A DNA stretch of 37,276 nucleotides from Anaerolineae bacterium (GCA_016931185.1 JAFGFI010000234.1:1-37276); one strand, 5' to 3'; counted from the first letter of the stretch, positions 24,905-32,654 are shown. The notes: a model not told the origin generated them from the sequence alone. A program made the numbers and translations.

Positions 24905-25339
24905 TTGATCGATGTGGATCCTGATCGCAAGTATAAGTTGGATGCTTTCCTGGCAGGGCCTCTCCTGGCACGGTTTGCCACTGCATCTGCCACTACGTTG
25001 CAGCCGCACGTCGTGCCGGTGTGGTATTTGTGGGATAATAGCACTCTCTGGATCAGTTCTTACGAAAGTACCCGCAAAATCGGTGAGTTGCAGGGCAACC
25101 CCAAGTGCGCCGTCATAATTGATGTAGCAGAGAGTCAACATGGAGTGTCAGCAGTTCTCTTCGAGGGAGAAGCCGAGATTCTGCGTGGACCCCGCGCCTT
25201 TGTGGAGGAAATGGCGACCCGTATTTACACCCGCTATCTCGGCCCGGAAGGAGTGTTAGCATCCGACCCACAATCGTGGATTTACTCACCGGAGAATCTG
25301 ATTATCAAACTTGTACCTCAATTTTTAAAAATGTGGTAA
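24905..25339 (+). CDS. PPOX-class FMN/F420-binding protein
   Basis: The 144-residue protein has the split-barrel pyridoxamine-phosphate-oxidase fold: LARFATASATTLQPHVVPVWYLWDN, LWISSYESTRKIGELQGNPKCAV, and FEGEAEIL. Such proteins bind FMN or F420 and reduce diverse substrates, here unknown. The start TTG at 24905 has GAGGAGG six bases upstream; an earlier in-frame ATG at 24872 lacks a ribosome site and precedes it in what looks like leader. Two hairpins lie upstream. Confidence 0.82.
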   Translation: MIDVDPDRKYKLDAFLAGPLLARFATASATTLQPHVVPVWYLWDNSTLWISSYESTRKIGELQGNPKCAVIIDVAESQHGVSAVLFEGEAEILRGPRAFVEEMATRIYTRYLGPEGVLASDPQSWIYSPENLIIKLVPQFLKMW

Positions 25340-25413
25340 CAGTATATTAAGAATATTTCGTTTGAGTTAACGGGAATATCAAATGTAAAAAACACAGCAG
25401 GATTTTTTTTGAT

Positions 25414-25450
25414 ATTTTTCGGTTTCGGGCGCAGCCCGAAACCGAAAAAT
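25414..25450. repeat. Perfect 17-bp palindrome related to the fold-back element
   Basis: ATTTTTCGGTTTCGGGC and GCCCGAAACCGAAAAAT are separated by GCA. The core TTTCGRGCGYAGCYCGAAA is shared with the centre of the element at 30604-30816, with compensatory base changes in the stem. It lies between the PPOX gene and the polyol dehydrogenase and could also work as a terminator. Confidence 0.85.
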
Positions 25451-25554
25451 CCCCCGTTTTCTTGTGCCTTTAGGTGCAACTGTTATGGTTTGTGTCTTGC
25501 ATAATTGTGTTGCTCAAGTGAAACAAAACATACTATATCATTATGGAGATAAAT

Positions 25555-26622
25555 ATGATGGCTGAAAAGAAAACTATGTTAACTTCACGACTGTATGGCA
25601 TCCGTGATCTGCGCCTGGAACAAATGCCCATTCCTCAACCTGGCCCGGGCGAAGTGTTGTTAAAAATTGCCACGGTGGGCACGTGCGGTTCCGATGTTCA
25701 CTATTATTTGGAAGGCGGCATTGGCGATGCTATCGTAACCGATCCGATCACGATGGGGCATGAATTTTCTGCCTGGATCGTGGATCTGGGCGAGGGGGTT
25801 GAAGGACTGGAACCGGGTCAACTCTGCGCGGTCGAACCGGCGATCCCCTGCGGTAAATGCGAGTATTGCCTGCACGGGCATCCCAATATCTGTCCCGATG
25901 TGCGCTTCTGCGGCACACCGCCTATTGATGGTGTTTTCGCGGAATATGCCGTGATGCCTGCCGAAAACTGCTTTCCCCTGCCAGCAGGATTCAGTCCAGG
26001 GGATGGCGCACTGCTTGAGCCACTCGGTATTGCCATCCATACTGTAGACCTGTCGCACCTCAAAATTGGACAAACTGTCGCCGTGCTGGGCGCGGGGCCG
26101 GTGGGACTGCTGACTGCCGCCGTTGCCAAGGCTGCGGGCGCGGGTGCAATCTATGTCACAGAACCCATAGCTCACCGGCGGCAATTTGCACTGGATTACT
26201 GTGCTGATGCCGTTTTCAACCCGGAAACAGAGGATGTGGTTACTGCGATTATGGAGGCTACCGGTGGGCGTGGAGTAGATGTAGCCTTTGAAGCTGCCGG
26301 TGCAGAAACGACCCCCGATCAAGCTGCGCGTGTTGCGCGGCCCGGTGGCAAAGTGATTGTGATCGGTATTCCTTCGGATGACCGGATGCTGATGACGGCC
26401 TCTGTCGTGCGCCGCAAGGGCCTCACCATTAAGCTCGTGCGCCGGATGAAGCACACCTACCCCCGCGCCATCCGGCTAGTACAAAGCGGTATGGTAGACG
26501 TGGCTCGCCTGGCTACCCATACCTTCCCGCTCGAACGTATTCAAGAAGCATTTGAACTGGTGGCGGGGTATAAGGATGGGGTATTGCGGGCGATGATTGA
26601 GATAGAAACGGATATGGACTAG
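25555..26622 (+). CDS. Zinc-dependent polyol dehydrogenase (sorbitol/xylitol dehydrogenase-like, MDR family)
   Basis: The 355-residue protein has TCGSDVHYYLEGG (catalytic zinc Cys), GHEFSAWIVDLG, the structural zinc cysteines in CGKCEYCLHGHPNIC, the LEPLGIAIHTVD glutamate, and the nucleotide fold GAGPVGLLTAAVAK. This order and the HYYLEG motif fit sorbitol/xylitol dehydrogenases, which oxidise polyols to ketoses with NAD. The start at 25555 is supported by GGAG six bases upstream; an ATG at 25543 overlaps that ribosome site. It is near the aldolase and PfkB kinase genes. Confidence 0.9.
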   Translation: MMAEKKTMLTSRLYGIRDLRLEQMPIPQPGPGEVLLKIATVGTCGSDVHYYLEGGIGDAIVTDPITMGHEFSAWIVDLGEGVEGLEPGQLCAVEPAIPCGKCEYCLHGHPNICPDVRFCGTPPIDGVFAEYAVMPAENCFPLPAGFSPGDGALLEPLGIAIHTVDLSHLKIGQTVAVLGAGPVGLLTAAVAKAAGAGAIYVTEPIAHRRQFALDYCADAVFNPETEDVVTAIMEATGGRGVDVAFEAAGAETTPDQAARVARPGGKVIVIGIPSDDRMLMTASVVRRKGLTIKLVRRMKHTYPRAIRLVQSGMVDVARLATHTFPLERIQEAFELVAGYKDGVLRAMIEIETDMD

Positions 26623-26677
26623 CCGTAGAGATTTGTGTTAGTTATCTTCTCTTCTTATTAAAAATAAGGGGGTCAAA

Positions 26678-27661
26678 ATGGGGGCGCATATTCTGCTTGC
26701 CGGAGAAAGCAATTTTGAGATATGTATCCAACGGGGTGTGTATGGTTGTGTTATGCCAGACAAAGAATGGAATAAGGCAGAAGTCATAGCAGGCGTTTTA
26801 TCAATTCGCCCTGGTGATTTACTTTTTTTCTACGTAAAAAACAAGGGTGTTTATGGGGTATGGAAAGTTGTCGGAGATGTGTTTTTTGATGAAACACCAA
26901 TATGGTCTAATGACGAACAAATGTACCCCTATCGTTTTTGTTTTGAGCCTGCCTTTGGTGCGTTTTCAAAACCCATATCCTTAAATGATATACTTGACCT
27001 TTATGATAAACATCGTATTTGGACTTTTGATTTAAATCCGGTGCAGCGTAAAAACCAGTATAAGATTACTATGAAAGAAGCACAAGAGTTGCTCCGACTA
27101 CTTTTGCGTAATAATCCTATTCGGCAAGAACAAGAATCTATAGTAGAACCTTACATTCCATCCAATCCTATAAAGGTTGCAGTAGAATTTCCATCAAAAA
27201 AACAGGGCAGAATCCAATATGAAGGCTGGCTTAATGCTTGGTTTATGGATTCCTTAACTAAGGGGCATTTAAAGAACATTCTTGGCGATTACAAGGAGTT
27301 TTTGAATCTTGTCCCTACCACATTTAATAAAGTAATGGATATCTTTTTGACTCATGTCATGACAGTTGGTTCGATAGATGTTATATACAAATATACTTGT
27401 ATCGAATTAAAAACAGAACGGGCTACTGAAAGTGACTTAACCCAAATACTTCGTTACGAAGATTGGCTTGCCAGAAAGCTAGCTGCAGGTGATAATGAAA
27501 TGATTCAAAGTGTACTTGTGGCTTGGTCTTTTGCTGGTAATGTAATTGAATATGTAAGCAATCGGTGTCGGATTGAAGAGAAAACTATTCGCCTAGTTTC
27601 ATACAAAATTAATGATGAACAAAATGGTATTGAATTAGAAGAAGTTGATCTTGACACTTGA
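26678..27661 (+). CDS. EVE-domain / PD-(D/E)XK nuclease fusion, candidate modification-dependent restriction enzyme
   Basis: Residues 1-130 look like an EVE (PUA-like) domain: FEICIQRGVYGCVMP, then IRPGDLLFFYVKN, VYGVWKVVGDVFFDETPIW and YPYRFCFEP, all in the order seen in EVE proteins, which bind modified bases such as 5-methylcytosine. Residues 165-300 are a PD-(D/E)XK nuclease of NucS-like type: E182, D234 (SIDVIYK), E243-x-K245 (CIELKTER) and a following Q-x3-Y in LTQILRYEDW. EVE-nuclease fusions are known candidates for type IV restriction. The gene sits alone in an AT-rich island with good RBS GGGGGTC. Function is inferred from architecture. Confidence 0.78.
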   Translation: MGAHILLAGESNFEICIQRGVYGCVMPDKEWNKAEVIAGVLSIRPGDLLFFYVKNKGVYGVWKVVGDVFFDETPIWSNDEQMYPYRFCFEPAFGAFSKPISLNDILDLYDKHRIWTFDLNPVQRKNQYKITMKEAQELLRLLLRNNPIRQEQESIVEPYIPSNPIKVAVEFPSKKQGRIQYEGWLNAWFMDSLTKGHLKNILGDYKEFLNLVPTTFNKVMDIFLTHVMTVGSIDVIYKYTCIELKTERATESDLTQILRYEDWLARKLAAGDNEMIQSVLVAWSFAGNVIEYVSNRCRIEEKTIRLVSYKINDEQNGIELEEVDLDT

Positions 27662-27842
27662 AGAAAAAGACTCATATAATTGACAATATCTATATTGGTC
27701 TGGACGATGGTGCAGTTGAGAAAAAAACGAGAAAAGCACTTTTTTAAAAATTGACTACTGCCTGTACTTGTAAATTAACTCTTTATTCCGAGATGTAGAG
27801 GTGATTTGCAAGAAACATGTTTTTTCATTCTACACCATGTTG

Positions 27843-27872
27843 TTGACCATTACAATTAATTGATAATATTAT
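27843..27872 (+). promoter_or_regulatory. Promoter of the NgoMIV-like endonuclease gene
   Basis: TTGACC (27843-27848), an 18-bp spacer and TATTAT (27867-27872). Its position downstream of the alternative start at 27860 supports translation from 27911. The 180 bases before it (27662-27842) are AT-rich with nothing else recognised. Confidence 0.5.
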
Positions 27873-27910
27873 TCTCTTGGAGTCGAAGATATTTCCTAAA
27901 GGGTATCATA

Positions 27911-28768
27911 ATGAGTGTATCTATATTACGACAACGATACCATCATCGTATTTGTGAAGAAATTGTTAGATTTGACAGAGAAGAAACTATTGTATATCCC
28001 AACTTTGCCGATAAGAGCAATAAATCAAGCAAAGCTATTGCATTAGCAATTATGGATCGTATAGGGTATTCTCCAAACTATCAAGGTATTACTGAACAAA
28101 CTGCCGATAGGCTTTTCGAATCCATCACTAAGGATTTTCTGCAAGAAAGTTTTGAATTGTTGCGTCACTTACGACCAGGACAATGGTATTATTTGACCGA
28201 GGAGCCAATTTTAGTTTCTAACCACTATTTCCACTTAAATGATACGGAAAACATTATTGAACAAAATAGATCCTTAATCACCGCGCTGGGTACAGATTAC
28301 ATCATTCATCCCGACATCGTGATCGGCAGGTATCCTGTCTCGGATGAAGAAATTAATCAACAAAGTGAGGTGATTTCCTCGGATAACCCCTTTGCTAAAT
28401 TAACACCGCTCAGAGAAGCCAATGCTGCACAACAACGGTGTATTTTACATGCCAGCATTTCCTGCAAGTGGACGTTGCGCAGTGACCGGGGGCAAAATGC
28501 TCGTACCGAAGCCCTCAATCTGATCCGCAATCGCAAAGGTCCACTTCCACACATTGTAGCAGTAACAGCGGAACCCTTGCCCACGCGCATTGCCTCTCTG
28601 GCTCTAGGAACAGGCGATTTAGATTGCGTGTATCACTTTGCCCTCAATGAGTTACATGCAGCGATTGAGGAGATAGAGAATGAAGATCAACTGGATATGC
28701 TGATGATGTTAGTTGATGGCAGACGATTGCGAGACATCAGTGATCTCCCCTTTGACTTAGCCATTTGA
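27911..28768 (+). CDS. NgoMIV-family type II restriction endonuclease, solitary
   Basis: The 285-residue protein matches the family length (NgoMIV is 286). Active-site residues fall at nearly the same positions as in NgoMIV: E70, D135 (HPDIVIG), S184-C-K186 (ASISCKW) and E200 (ARTE). The block KWTLRSDRGQNARTE holds R190, D192 and R193, which in NgoMIV contact the CCGG core. A specificity like G/CCGGC is therefore likely, cutting to give 4-base 5' overhangs. No DNA methyltransferase is encoded next to it, on either side. The start at 27911 is preceded by AAAGGG, and the promoter lies between it and the alternative start. Confidence 0.88.
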   Translation: MSVSILRQRYHHRICEEIVRFDREETIVYPNFADKSNKSSKAIALAIMDRIGYSPNYQGITEQTADRLFESITKDFLQESFELLRHLRPGQWYYLTEEPILVSNHYFHLNDTENIIEQNRSLITALGTDYIIHPDIVIGRYPVSDEEINQQSEVISSDNPFAKLTPLREANAAQQRCILHASISCKWTLRSDRGQNARTEALNLIRNRKGPLPHIVAVTAEPLPTRIASLALGTGDLDCVYHFALNELHAAIEEIENEDQLDMLMMLVDGRRLRDISDLPFDLAI

Positions 28769-28819
28769 TTTTGTAGTATATATTAAGGGTTTTTCATGTT
28801 CTCATATCCTCATTCGCTC

Positions 28820-28847
28820 TTGACACTTCTGATATCTAATGTATAAT
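28820..28847 (+). promoter_or_regulatory. Strong promoter of the PadR regulator gene
   Basis: TTGACA (28820-28825), 16-bp spacer, TATAAT (28842-28847), both consensus. The -10 lies inside the palindromic operator described at 28838. Confidence 0.85.
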
Positions 28848-28853
28848 ATACAA
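28838..28853. promoter_or_regulatory. Candidate PadR operator 1
   Basis: AATGTATAATATACAA overlaps the -10 box and contains the perfect 13-base palindrome TGTATAATATACA. Its reverse complement TTGTATATTATACATT matches operator 2 at 29449 in 15 of 16 bases, which suggests autoregulation by the PadR protein. Confidence 0.65.
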
Positions 28854-28881
28854 TATAGAATAATAAAGATGGAGTAGTATT

Positions 28882-29421
28882 TTGACAACGCGATTGGTAA
28901 TTTTGGGACTGCTGCGCGAGCGACCGCTCTATGGCTATGAACTCAAGCACATTATTGAAGAGCATATGGGTGACTGGACCAACATTGCTTTTGGCTCGAT
29001 CTATTATGCACTTGGGAAATTGGCCGATGAAGGCTTTGTCGAGCAGGTCGGCACTGAGCAAGAGGGTAACCGGCCTTCGCGCCTGGTTTATCAGATCACC
29101 GAGGAGGGGCGTGGCGAATTTTTGCGCCTGCTGCGTGAGGTCTGGACCACATCTGAACGCCAATACTTTGCTATTGATGTGGGGTTGGCCTTTATGGATG
29201 CCTTGCCGGCAGCGGAAGTTAAGGGGTATCTTGCGCGGCGCATCGCACTTCTGGAGGGCATCTTACACCATTTACACGAGCATCAACAAGAGCAGATGGC
29301 AAGCCCCGAAGTCCCCGCGCCGGTCCGCGCGGTTTTTGAACACTCACGGCTGCATATCGAGGCGGAGTTGACCTGGACGCAGGAGGTGCTGCACCAGGTA
29401 GAGCAGGGCGTTTATATTTGA
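28882..29421 (+). CDS. PadR-family transcriptional regulator
   Basis: The 179-residue protein opens with RLVILGLLRERPLYGYELKHII and contains the winged-helix core FGSIYYALGKLADEGFV, then RLVYQITEEGRGEF; the C-terminal 80 residues form the coiled PadR dimerisation helix (residues 110-175). PadR repressors respond to small aromatic or drug-like ligands; the ligand here is unknown. The start is a TTG at 28882 with GGAG seven bases upstream. A terminator overlaps the stop codon, and the methyltransferase gene follows 60 bases on with a matching operator. Confidence 0.9.
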   Translation: MTTRLVILGLLRERPLYGYELKHIIEEHMGDWTNIAFGSIYYALGKLADEGFVEQVGTEQEGNRPSRLVYQITEEGRGEFLRLLREVWTTSERQYFAIDVGLAFMDALPAAEVKGYLARRIALLEGILHHLHEHQQEQMASPEVPAPVRAVFEHSRLHIEAELTWTQEVLHQVEQGVYI

Positions 29422-29433
29422 CGCTCTTTTTTT
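29406..29433 (+). terminator. Intrinsic terminator overlapping the padR stop codon
   Basis: GGGCGT pairs with ACGCTC (one G-T) and is followed by seven T (29427-29433). It separates padR from the methyltransferase, which would need its own start or partial read-through. Confidence 0.65.
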
Positions 29434-29448
29434 AATCATAATTCAAGA

Positions 29449-29470
29449 TTGTATATTAAACATTGTATAT
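29449..29470. promoter_or_regulatory. Candidate PadR operator 2, upstream of the methyltransferase
   Basis: TTGTATATTAAACATT matches the reverse complement of operator 1 except for one base; TTGTATAT recurs at 29463-29470, partly overlapping. It sits directly before the AGGAGG ribosome site. Confidence 0.6.
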
Positions 29471-29481
29471 AGGAGGTTGAA

Positions 29482-30150
29482 ATGAAACGCATTCCTGAGA
29501 GTGAGGCTATTTCTGAAATGGCGGATGCCCGCCGCTTTAACGAGTTTATGGGCAACAATCGTTTCCGGCAGCAAGAATACCGCGAGTTGGCGCAACGTAT
29601 CATGGAGTTGGGGATCCCGGCCGGCGGTAAAGTGCTGGATGTGGGGACAGGGACGGGCTTTGTCGCTATGGAGGTCGCCAAATTGGTGCGCGAGCGTGAT
29701 ATACGGGTCGTCGGGTTAGATCTTTCGCCGGCGATGTTGACGTTAGCTGCCGAAAATGCACAACGTGCTGGTCTGAATGATACATTGACATGGCGCGAGG
29801 GCAATGCTTATGCTATGCCTTTTGCGGATGGCGAGTTCGATTGTGTGATTTCCAACGACTCGCTGCACCACTGGGAAGACCCGGTCGCCATTTTCAACGA
29901 GATCGCGCGCGTTGTGAAACCTGAGGGGCGCTATCTCATTCACGATTCCCGGCGGCTGGAAACATGGTGGCCGAAACTGTTCGCTTGGGGCATCGGGTTG
30001 ATGATTCCCCCGGACTTCCGGGTGCATTACTGGGGATCCATTCACTCCTCGTATACACCGGATGAATTGCATACATTAGTTGCGCGTTCGCAATTGGCGG
30101 GATGGAAGATTGAGGCCGGGTTTATGGAGTTGGCGGTTGTAAAAAAGTAG
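29482..30150 (+). CDS. SAM-dependent class I methyltransferase
   Basis: The 222-residue protein has the Rossmann methyltransferase motifs: motif I VLDVGTGTGFVAMEVAK, the acidic residue of motif II in VVGLDLSPAML, motif III REGNAYAMPFADGEFD, and VISNDSLHHWEDP. It resembles UbiE-type enzymes but the substrate is unknown. AGGAGG precedes the ATG. It is predicted to be controlled with padR through the shared operator, so a role in detoxifying a methylatable compound is a reasonable inference. Confidence 0.88.
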   Translation: MKRIPESEAISEMADARRFNEFMGNNRFRQQEYRELAQRIMELGIPAGGKVLDVGTGTGFVAMEVAKLVRERDIRVVGLDLSPAMLTLAAENAQRAGLNDTLTWREGNAYAMPFADGEFDCVISNDSLHHWEDPVAIFNEIARVVKPEGRYLIHDSRRLETWWPKLFAWGIGLMIPPDFRVHYWGSIHSSYTPDELHTLVARSQLAGWKIEAGFMELAVVKK

Positions 30151-30190
30151 GTGTTGACCTATCAATTCTTTATATTCAGGGGGTGTGACA

Positions 30191-30595
30191 ATGCCTAGAT
30201 TGGCGAAAGGTGGCAAATGGACGTATGGATGGGTCGTCGTGGGATCAAATCGGAATATCGCAATTCCACCCCAGGCATGGGACAAGTTTGGCTTTCAGGT
30301 AGGAGGTATCGCAATCTTTACGCCTGGAAGCCGCACCTCCGGTGGATTTGCGATCAGCACGCCGGAACTTATTGCGGAGAGTATCGAAAAGACCGGGGGA
30401 AGGGGATTACGTGAATTAGGGCAAAGTTCGTTTGATAACAGAAGCGTCGCGATACCACCGGAAGTACAGGTAACGCCGGGTGTACGGCTGTTGGCCGTGC
30501 TTGGCAGTCGTTATGGGTTGGGCTTTGTGGCGCGTGGCCCGATCTACGAGGAAGCAATGCAGCACCCTAAGTTGGAAGTGTTCGAGGGAGAGTAA
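30191..30595 (+). CDS. Small protein with two AbrB-like repeats, unknown function
   Basis: The 134-residue protein has two related segments: NRNIAIPPQAWDKFGFQ (residues 20-36) and NRSVAIPPEVQVTPGVR (about 81-97). Each has the IPP-x-x-turn pattern of a swapped-hairpin AbrB/SpoVT-like strand, joined by a Gly-rich linker. AbrB-like proteins are DNA-binding regulators or antitoxins, but this assignment rests on a short motif only. GGGGGTG precedes the ATG at 30191; an in-frame GTG two codons earlier is less likely. It follows the methyltransferase by 40 bases. Confidence 0.55.
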   Translation: MPRLAKGGKWTYGWVVVGSNRNIAIPPQAWDKFGFQVGGIAIFTPGSRTSGGFAISTPELIAESIEKTGGRGLRELGQSSFDNRSVAIPPEVQVTPGVRLLAVLGSRYGLGFVARGPIYEEAMQHPKLEVFEGE

Positions 30596-30603
30596 TGTGG
30601 ATT

Positions 30604-30816
30604 CTAACTACCGGACACTTTTTATTAGAGTAACGTATCTACTCCAAAAGTTATATTTTGAACTGGATTGTGCGGCTAAAGCCGCCGGAAAAGTAGGTAT
30701 TTTTGATTTCGAGCGTAGCTCGAAATCAAAAATACCTACTTAAAAACGATTTTAGTCGCGCAATCCCACCCAATTGCGGTTAAATATCCTGCTGTGAAAA
30801 AGTGTCCGGTAGCTAG
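30604..30816. mobile_element. 213-bp fold-back (MITE-like) element
   Basis: Three nested inverted repeats with a common centre. The outer arms TACCGGACACTTTTT (30609-30623 and 30797-30811) are exact; with CTAAC/GCTAG flanks they reach about 20 bases. The middle arms GGATTGYGCGRCTAAA are at 30665-30680 and 30751-30766. The inner arms AAGTAGGTATTTTTGATTTC plus GAGC (30691-30714 and 30718-30741) are a perfect 24-bp stem around GTA. No ORF of note lies inside. If the ends are CCGGACAC, the flanking TA on both sides would be a target duplication as in Tc1/mariner-IS630 insertions. Confidence 0.75.
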
Positions 30817-30920
30817 ACATTTGTTTAATAATTCATTAACAAAGAGCCTTTAAAATATGAGTGACGAATATGATATTATTAAAATCGAGGTATGCAACCA
30901 GTGAGTAGAAAAATCGTAAT

Positions 30921-31835
30921 ATGTTGTGTGCATCGGCGCAAACCAAGTTCAGAGGGGGAGTGGATATAGCCACGCGCACGCGAATTTTAAGATTGTTGGG
31001 AGGGTTACTCTCAATTGTAATACTATTGGGAATTATATTGCCTCTACTGCCATCTTGGTTTCACTCCTGGGGGGCGACGGAGGTTGAAGTCGCGCGCAGC
31101 TACCCCGGTGATGATATTTTGCCCGTGCCGGTCCTCTTCTGGACGCACACAGTAACCGTGGATGCACCGCCTGAGCAGGTCTGGCCATGGATCGCGCAAT
31201 TGGGTGACCGGCGAGGTGCTTTCTACAGTTATACGTTTATTGAGAATTTGATCGCGGGGGAAAAGCTCTACGTTAATGCTGATCGCATCTTGCCGGAATA
31301 CCAAAATCCGCAACCCGGTACTCCTCTAATTGATGTGATGTTTGTTGTGCGCGCAGTTGAGCCAGGCCATTGGATGCTAGGTGAAGGCACAGAGGCACTT
31401 GGCGACATAGGTTGGACATGGCTATGGTGGGTGGAACCATTCGGTGATGGCCAAAGTCGTTTTATCGTCCGAGGACGTATTCAGGCGCCGGCCGAAATGG
31501 ATTCAGGGCGATTCATTTGGCTGCTTGACGCGGGGAGTTTCGTGATGGGGCGGCGGATGATGGAAGGGTTAGCGTTGCGAGCTGAAGGGCGTGCTGAACC
31601 TCCGGCAGTTGAGGCGTTGGAGATTGTTTTGTGGACGGGGGCATTATTTGCTGGTTTGGGCGCGGGTATATGCTTCCTCTGGCGACGGCCCTGGCAGCCG
31701 TTGCTTGTCGGTATTGCGGCAGTGCTAAACTTGGTTTGGTTTACGTTTGGAATGCCGGCTTTATGGATACGTTTGCTGGTAGATTTAGTACTGTGGGCAG
31801 TGTTGGTGTTCCTGACCCACATCTACTCCAAGTGA
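30921..31835 (+). CDS. SRPBCC-domain membrane protein
   Basis: The protein of 290-304 residues has an N-terminal membrane helix (LLGGLLSIVILLGIILPLLP), a central SRPBCC (START/Bet v 1-like) domain beginning VTVDAPPEQVWPWIAQLGDRR, with GHWMLGEGTE and SRFIVRGRI, and three C-terminal membrane helices (residues 230-300). SRPBCC domains bind hydrophobic ligands. The start is uncertain: ATG 30921 has no ribosome site, while GTG 30960 has AGAGGGGGA just upstream. The flavoprotein gene begins 8 bp after its stop codon, so the two are probably cotranscribed. Confidence 0.75.
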   Translation: MLCASAQTKFRGGVDIATRTRILRLLGGLLSIVILLGIILPLLPSWFHSWGATEVEVARSYPGDDILPVPVLFWTHTVTVDAPPEQVWPWIAQLGDRRGAFYSYTFIENLIAGEKLYVNADRILPEYQNPQPGTPLIDVMFVVRAVEPGHWMLGEGTEALGDIGWTWLWWVEPFGDGQSRFIVRGRIQAPAEMDSGRFIWLLDAGSFVMGRRMMEGLALRAEGRAEPPAVEALEIVLWTGALFAGLGAGICFLWRRPWQPLLVGIAAVLNLVWFTFGMPALWIRLLVDLVLWAVLVFLTHIYSK

Positions 31836-31843
31836 GGTATTGT

Positions 31844-32629
31844 ATGAACATTCTTGCACTTGTCAGCAGTTACAGGAAAAAGGGTAACACGGCCCGCATT
31901 GTGCAGATGATCGTGGCTCATCTGGATGCTATGGCGGAACGTCACAATGAATCACTGACATTCGAGACACTCTATTTGGGAGATATGGATCTTCAGATGT
32001 GCCGGGGATGCCGTACTTGTTTTGACCAAGGGGAGGAGAAATGTCCCTTGAAGGATGATATTCCGGCTATCAAAGCGAAGATAGATGCTGCCGATGGGAT
32101 CATCTTCGCCAGCCCGGTCTACGTTGATGATGTGAACGGCATCGCCAAAAATGTGCTGGACCGGCTTGCCTACCTGTGTCATCGTCCGGGGTTTGCTGGG
32201 AAGTGTGCTTTTCCGCTCGTTACGGTGGGGAGTAGCCCAACCCATCACGCACTACGCACTTTGAACGGCGCCCTGCTCACCTGGGGCTTCCATCTGGTGG
32301 GGCAGGCGGGATTCAAAATGGGCGCGCTTATGCCCCAGGCGGAAGTGGGCAGCCGTTTCCAATCAGAGACGGCGAAAGTGGCCGAGAAGCTGTTCCGCGC
32401 TGTCGTGCAACAGCAGGCGCAGCGTCCTTCGTGGATTTCTCTGATTGTATTCAAGGTGCAGCAATTGGCATGGCAGCGCGAACCGCCGGATTCTTATGAT
32501 TACGCCTATTGGAAAGCTCAGGGCTGGCTTGACCCGAGCTGCACGTTCTATGTTCAGCCGCGCGCCAGTCGGGTGAAGGTAGCGCTGGCGCGGCTGGTTG
32601 GGGTTGTGGCGGCGCGGGTATTGACGTAA
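31844..32629 (+). CDS. Flavodoxin-fold NAD(P)H-dependent/iron-sulfur flavoprotein
   Basis: The 261-residue protein begins with the FMN phosphate-binding loop in LVSSYRKKGNTARI, followed by a cysteine-rich loop CRGCRTCFDQGEEKC (three or four cysteines, as in iron-sulfur flavoproteins) and FASPVYVDDVNGIAKNVLDRL. The start at ATG 31844 has GAGG eight bases upstream and keeps the family N-terminus; the longer frame to 31631 overlaps the previous gene. It likely reduces quinones or similar substrates; the C-terminal 80 residues are not recognised. Confidence 0.86.
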   Translation: MNILALVSSYRKKGNTARIVQMIVAHLDAMAERHNESLTFETLYLGDMDLQMCRGCRTCFDQGEEKCPLKDDIPAIKAKIDAADGIIFASPVYVDDVNGIAKNVLDRLAYLCHRPGFAGKCAFPLVTVGSSPTHHALRTLNGALLTWGFHLVGQAGFKMGALMPQAEVGSRFQSETAKVAEKLFRAVVQQQAQRPSWISLIVFKVQQLAWQREPPDSYDYAYWKAQGWLDPSCTFYVQPRASRVKVALARLVGVVAARVLT

Positions 32630-32654
32630 ATCCGGACGTACAGTATAGAAATTG

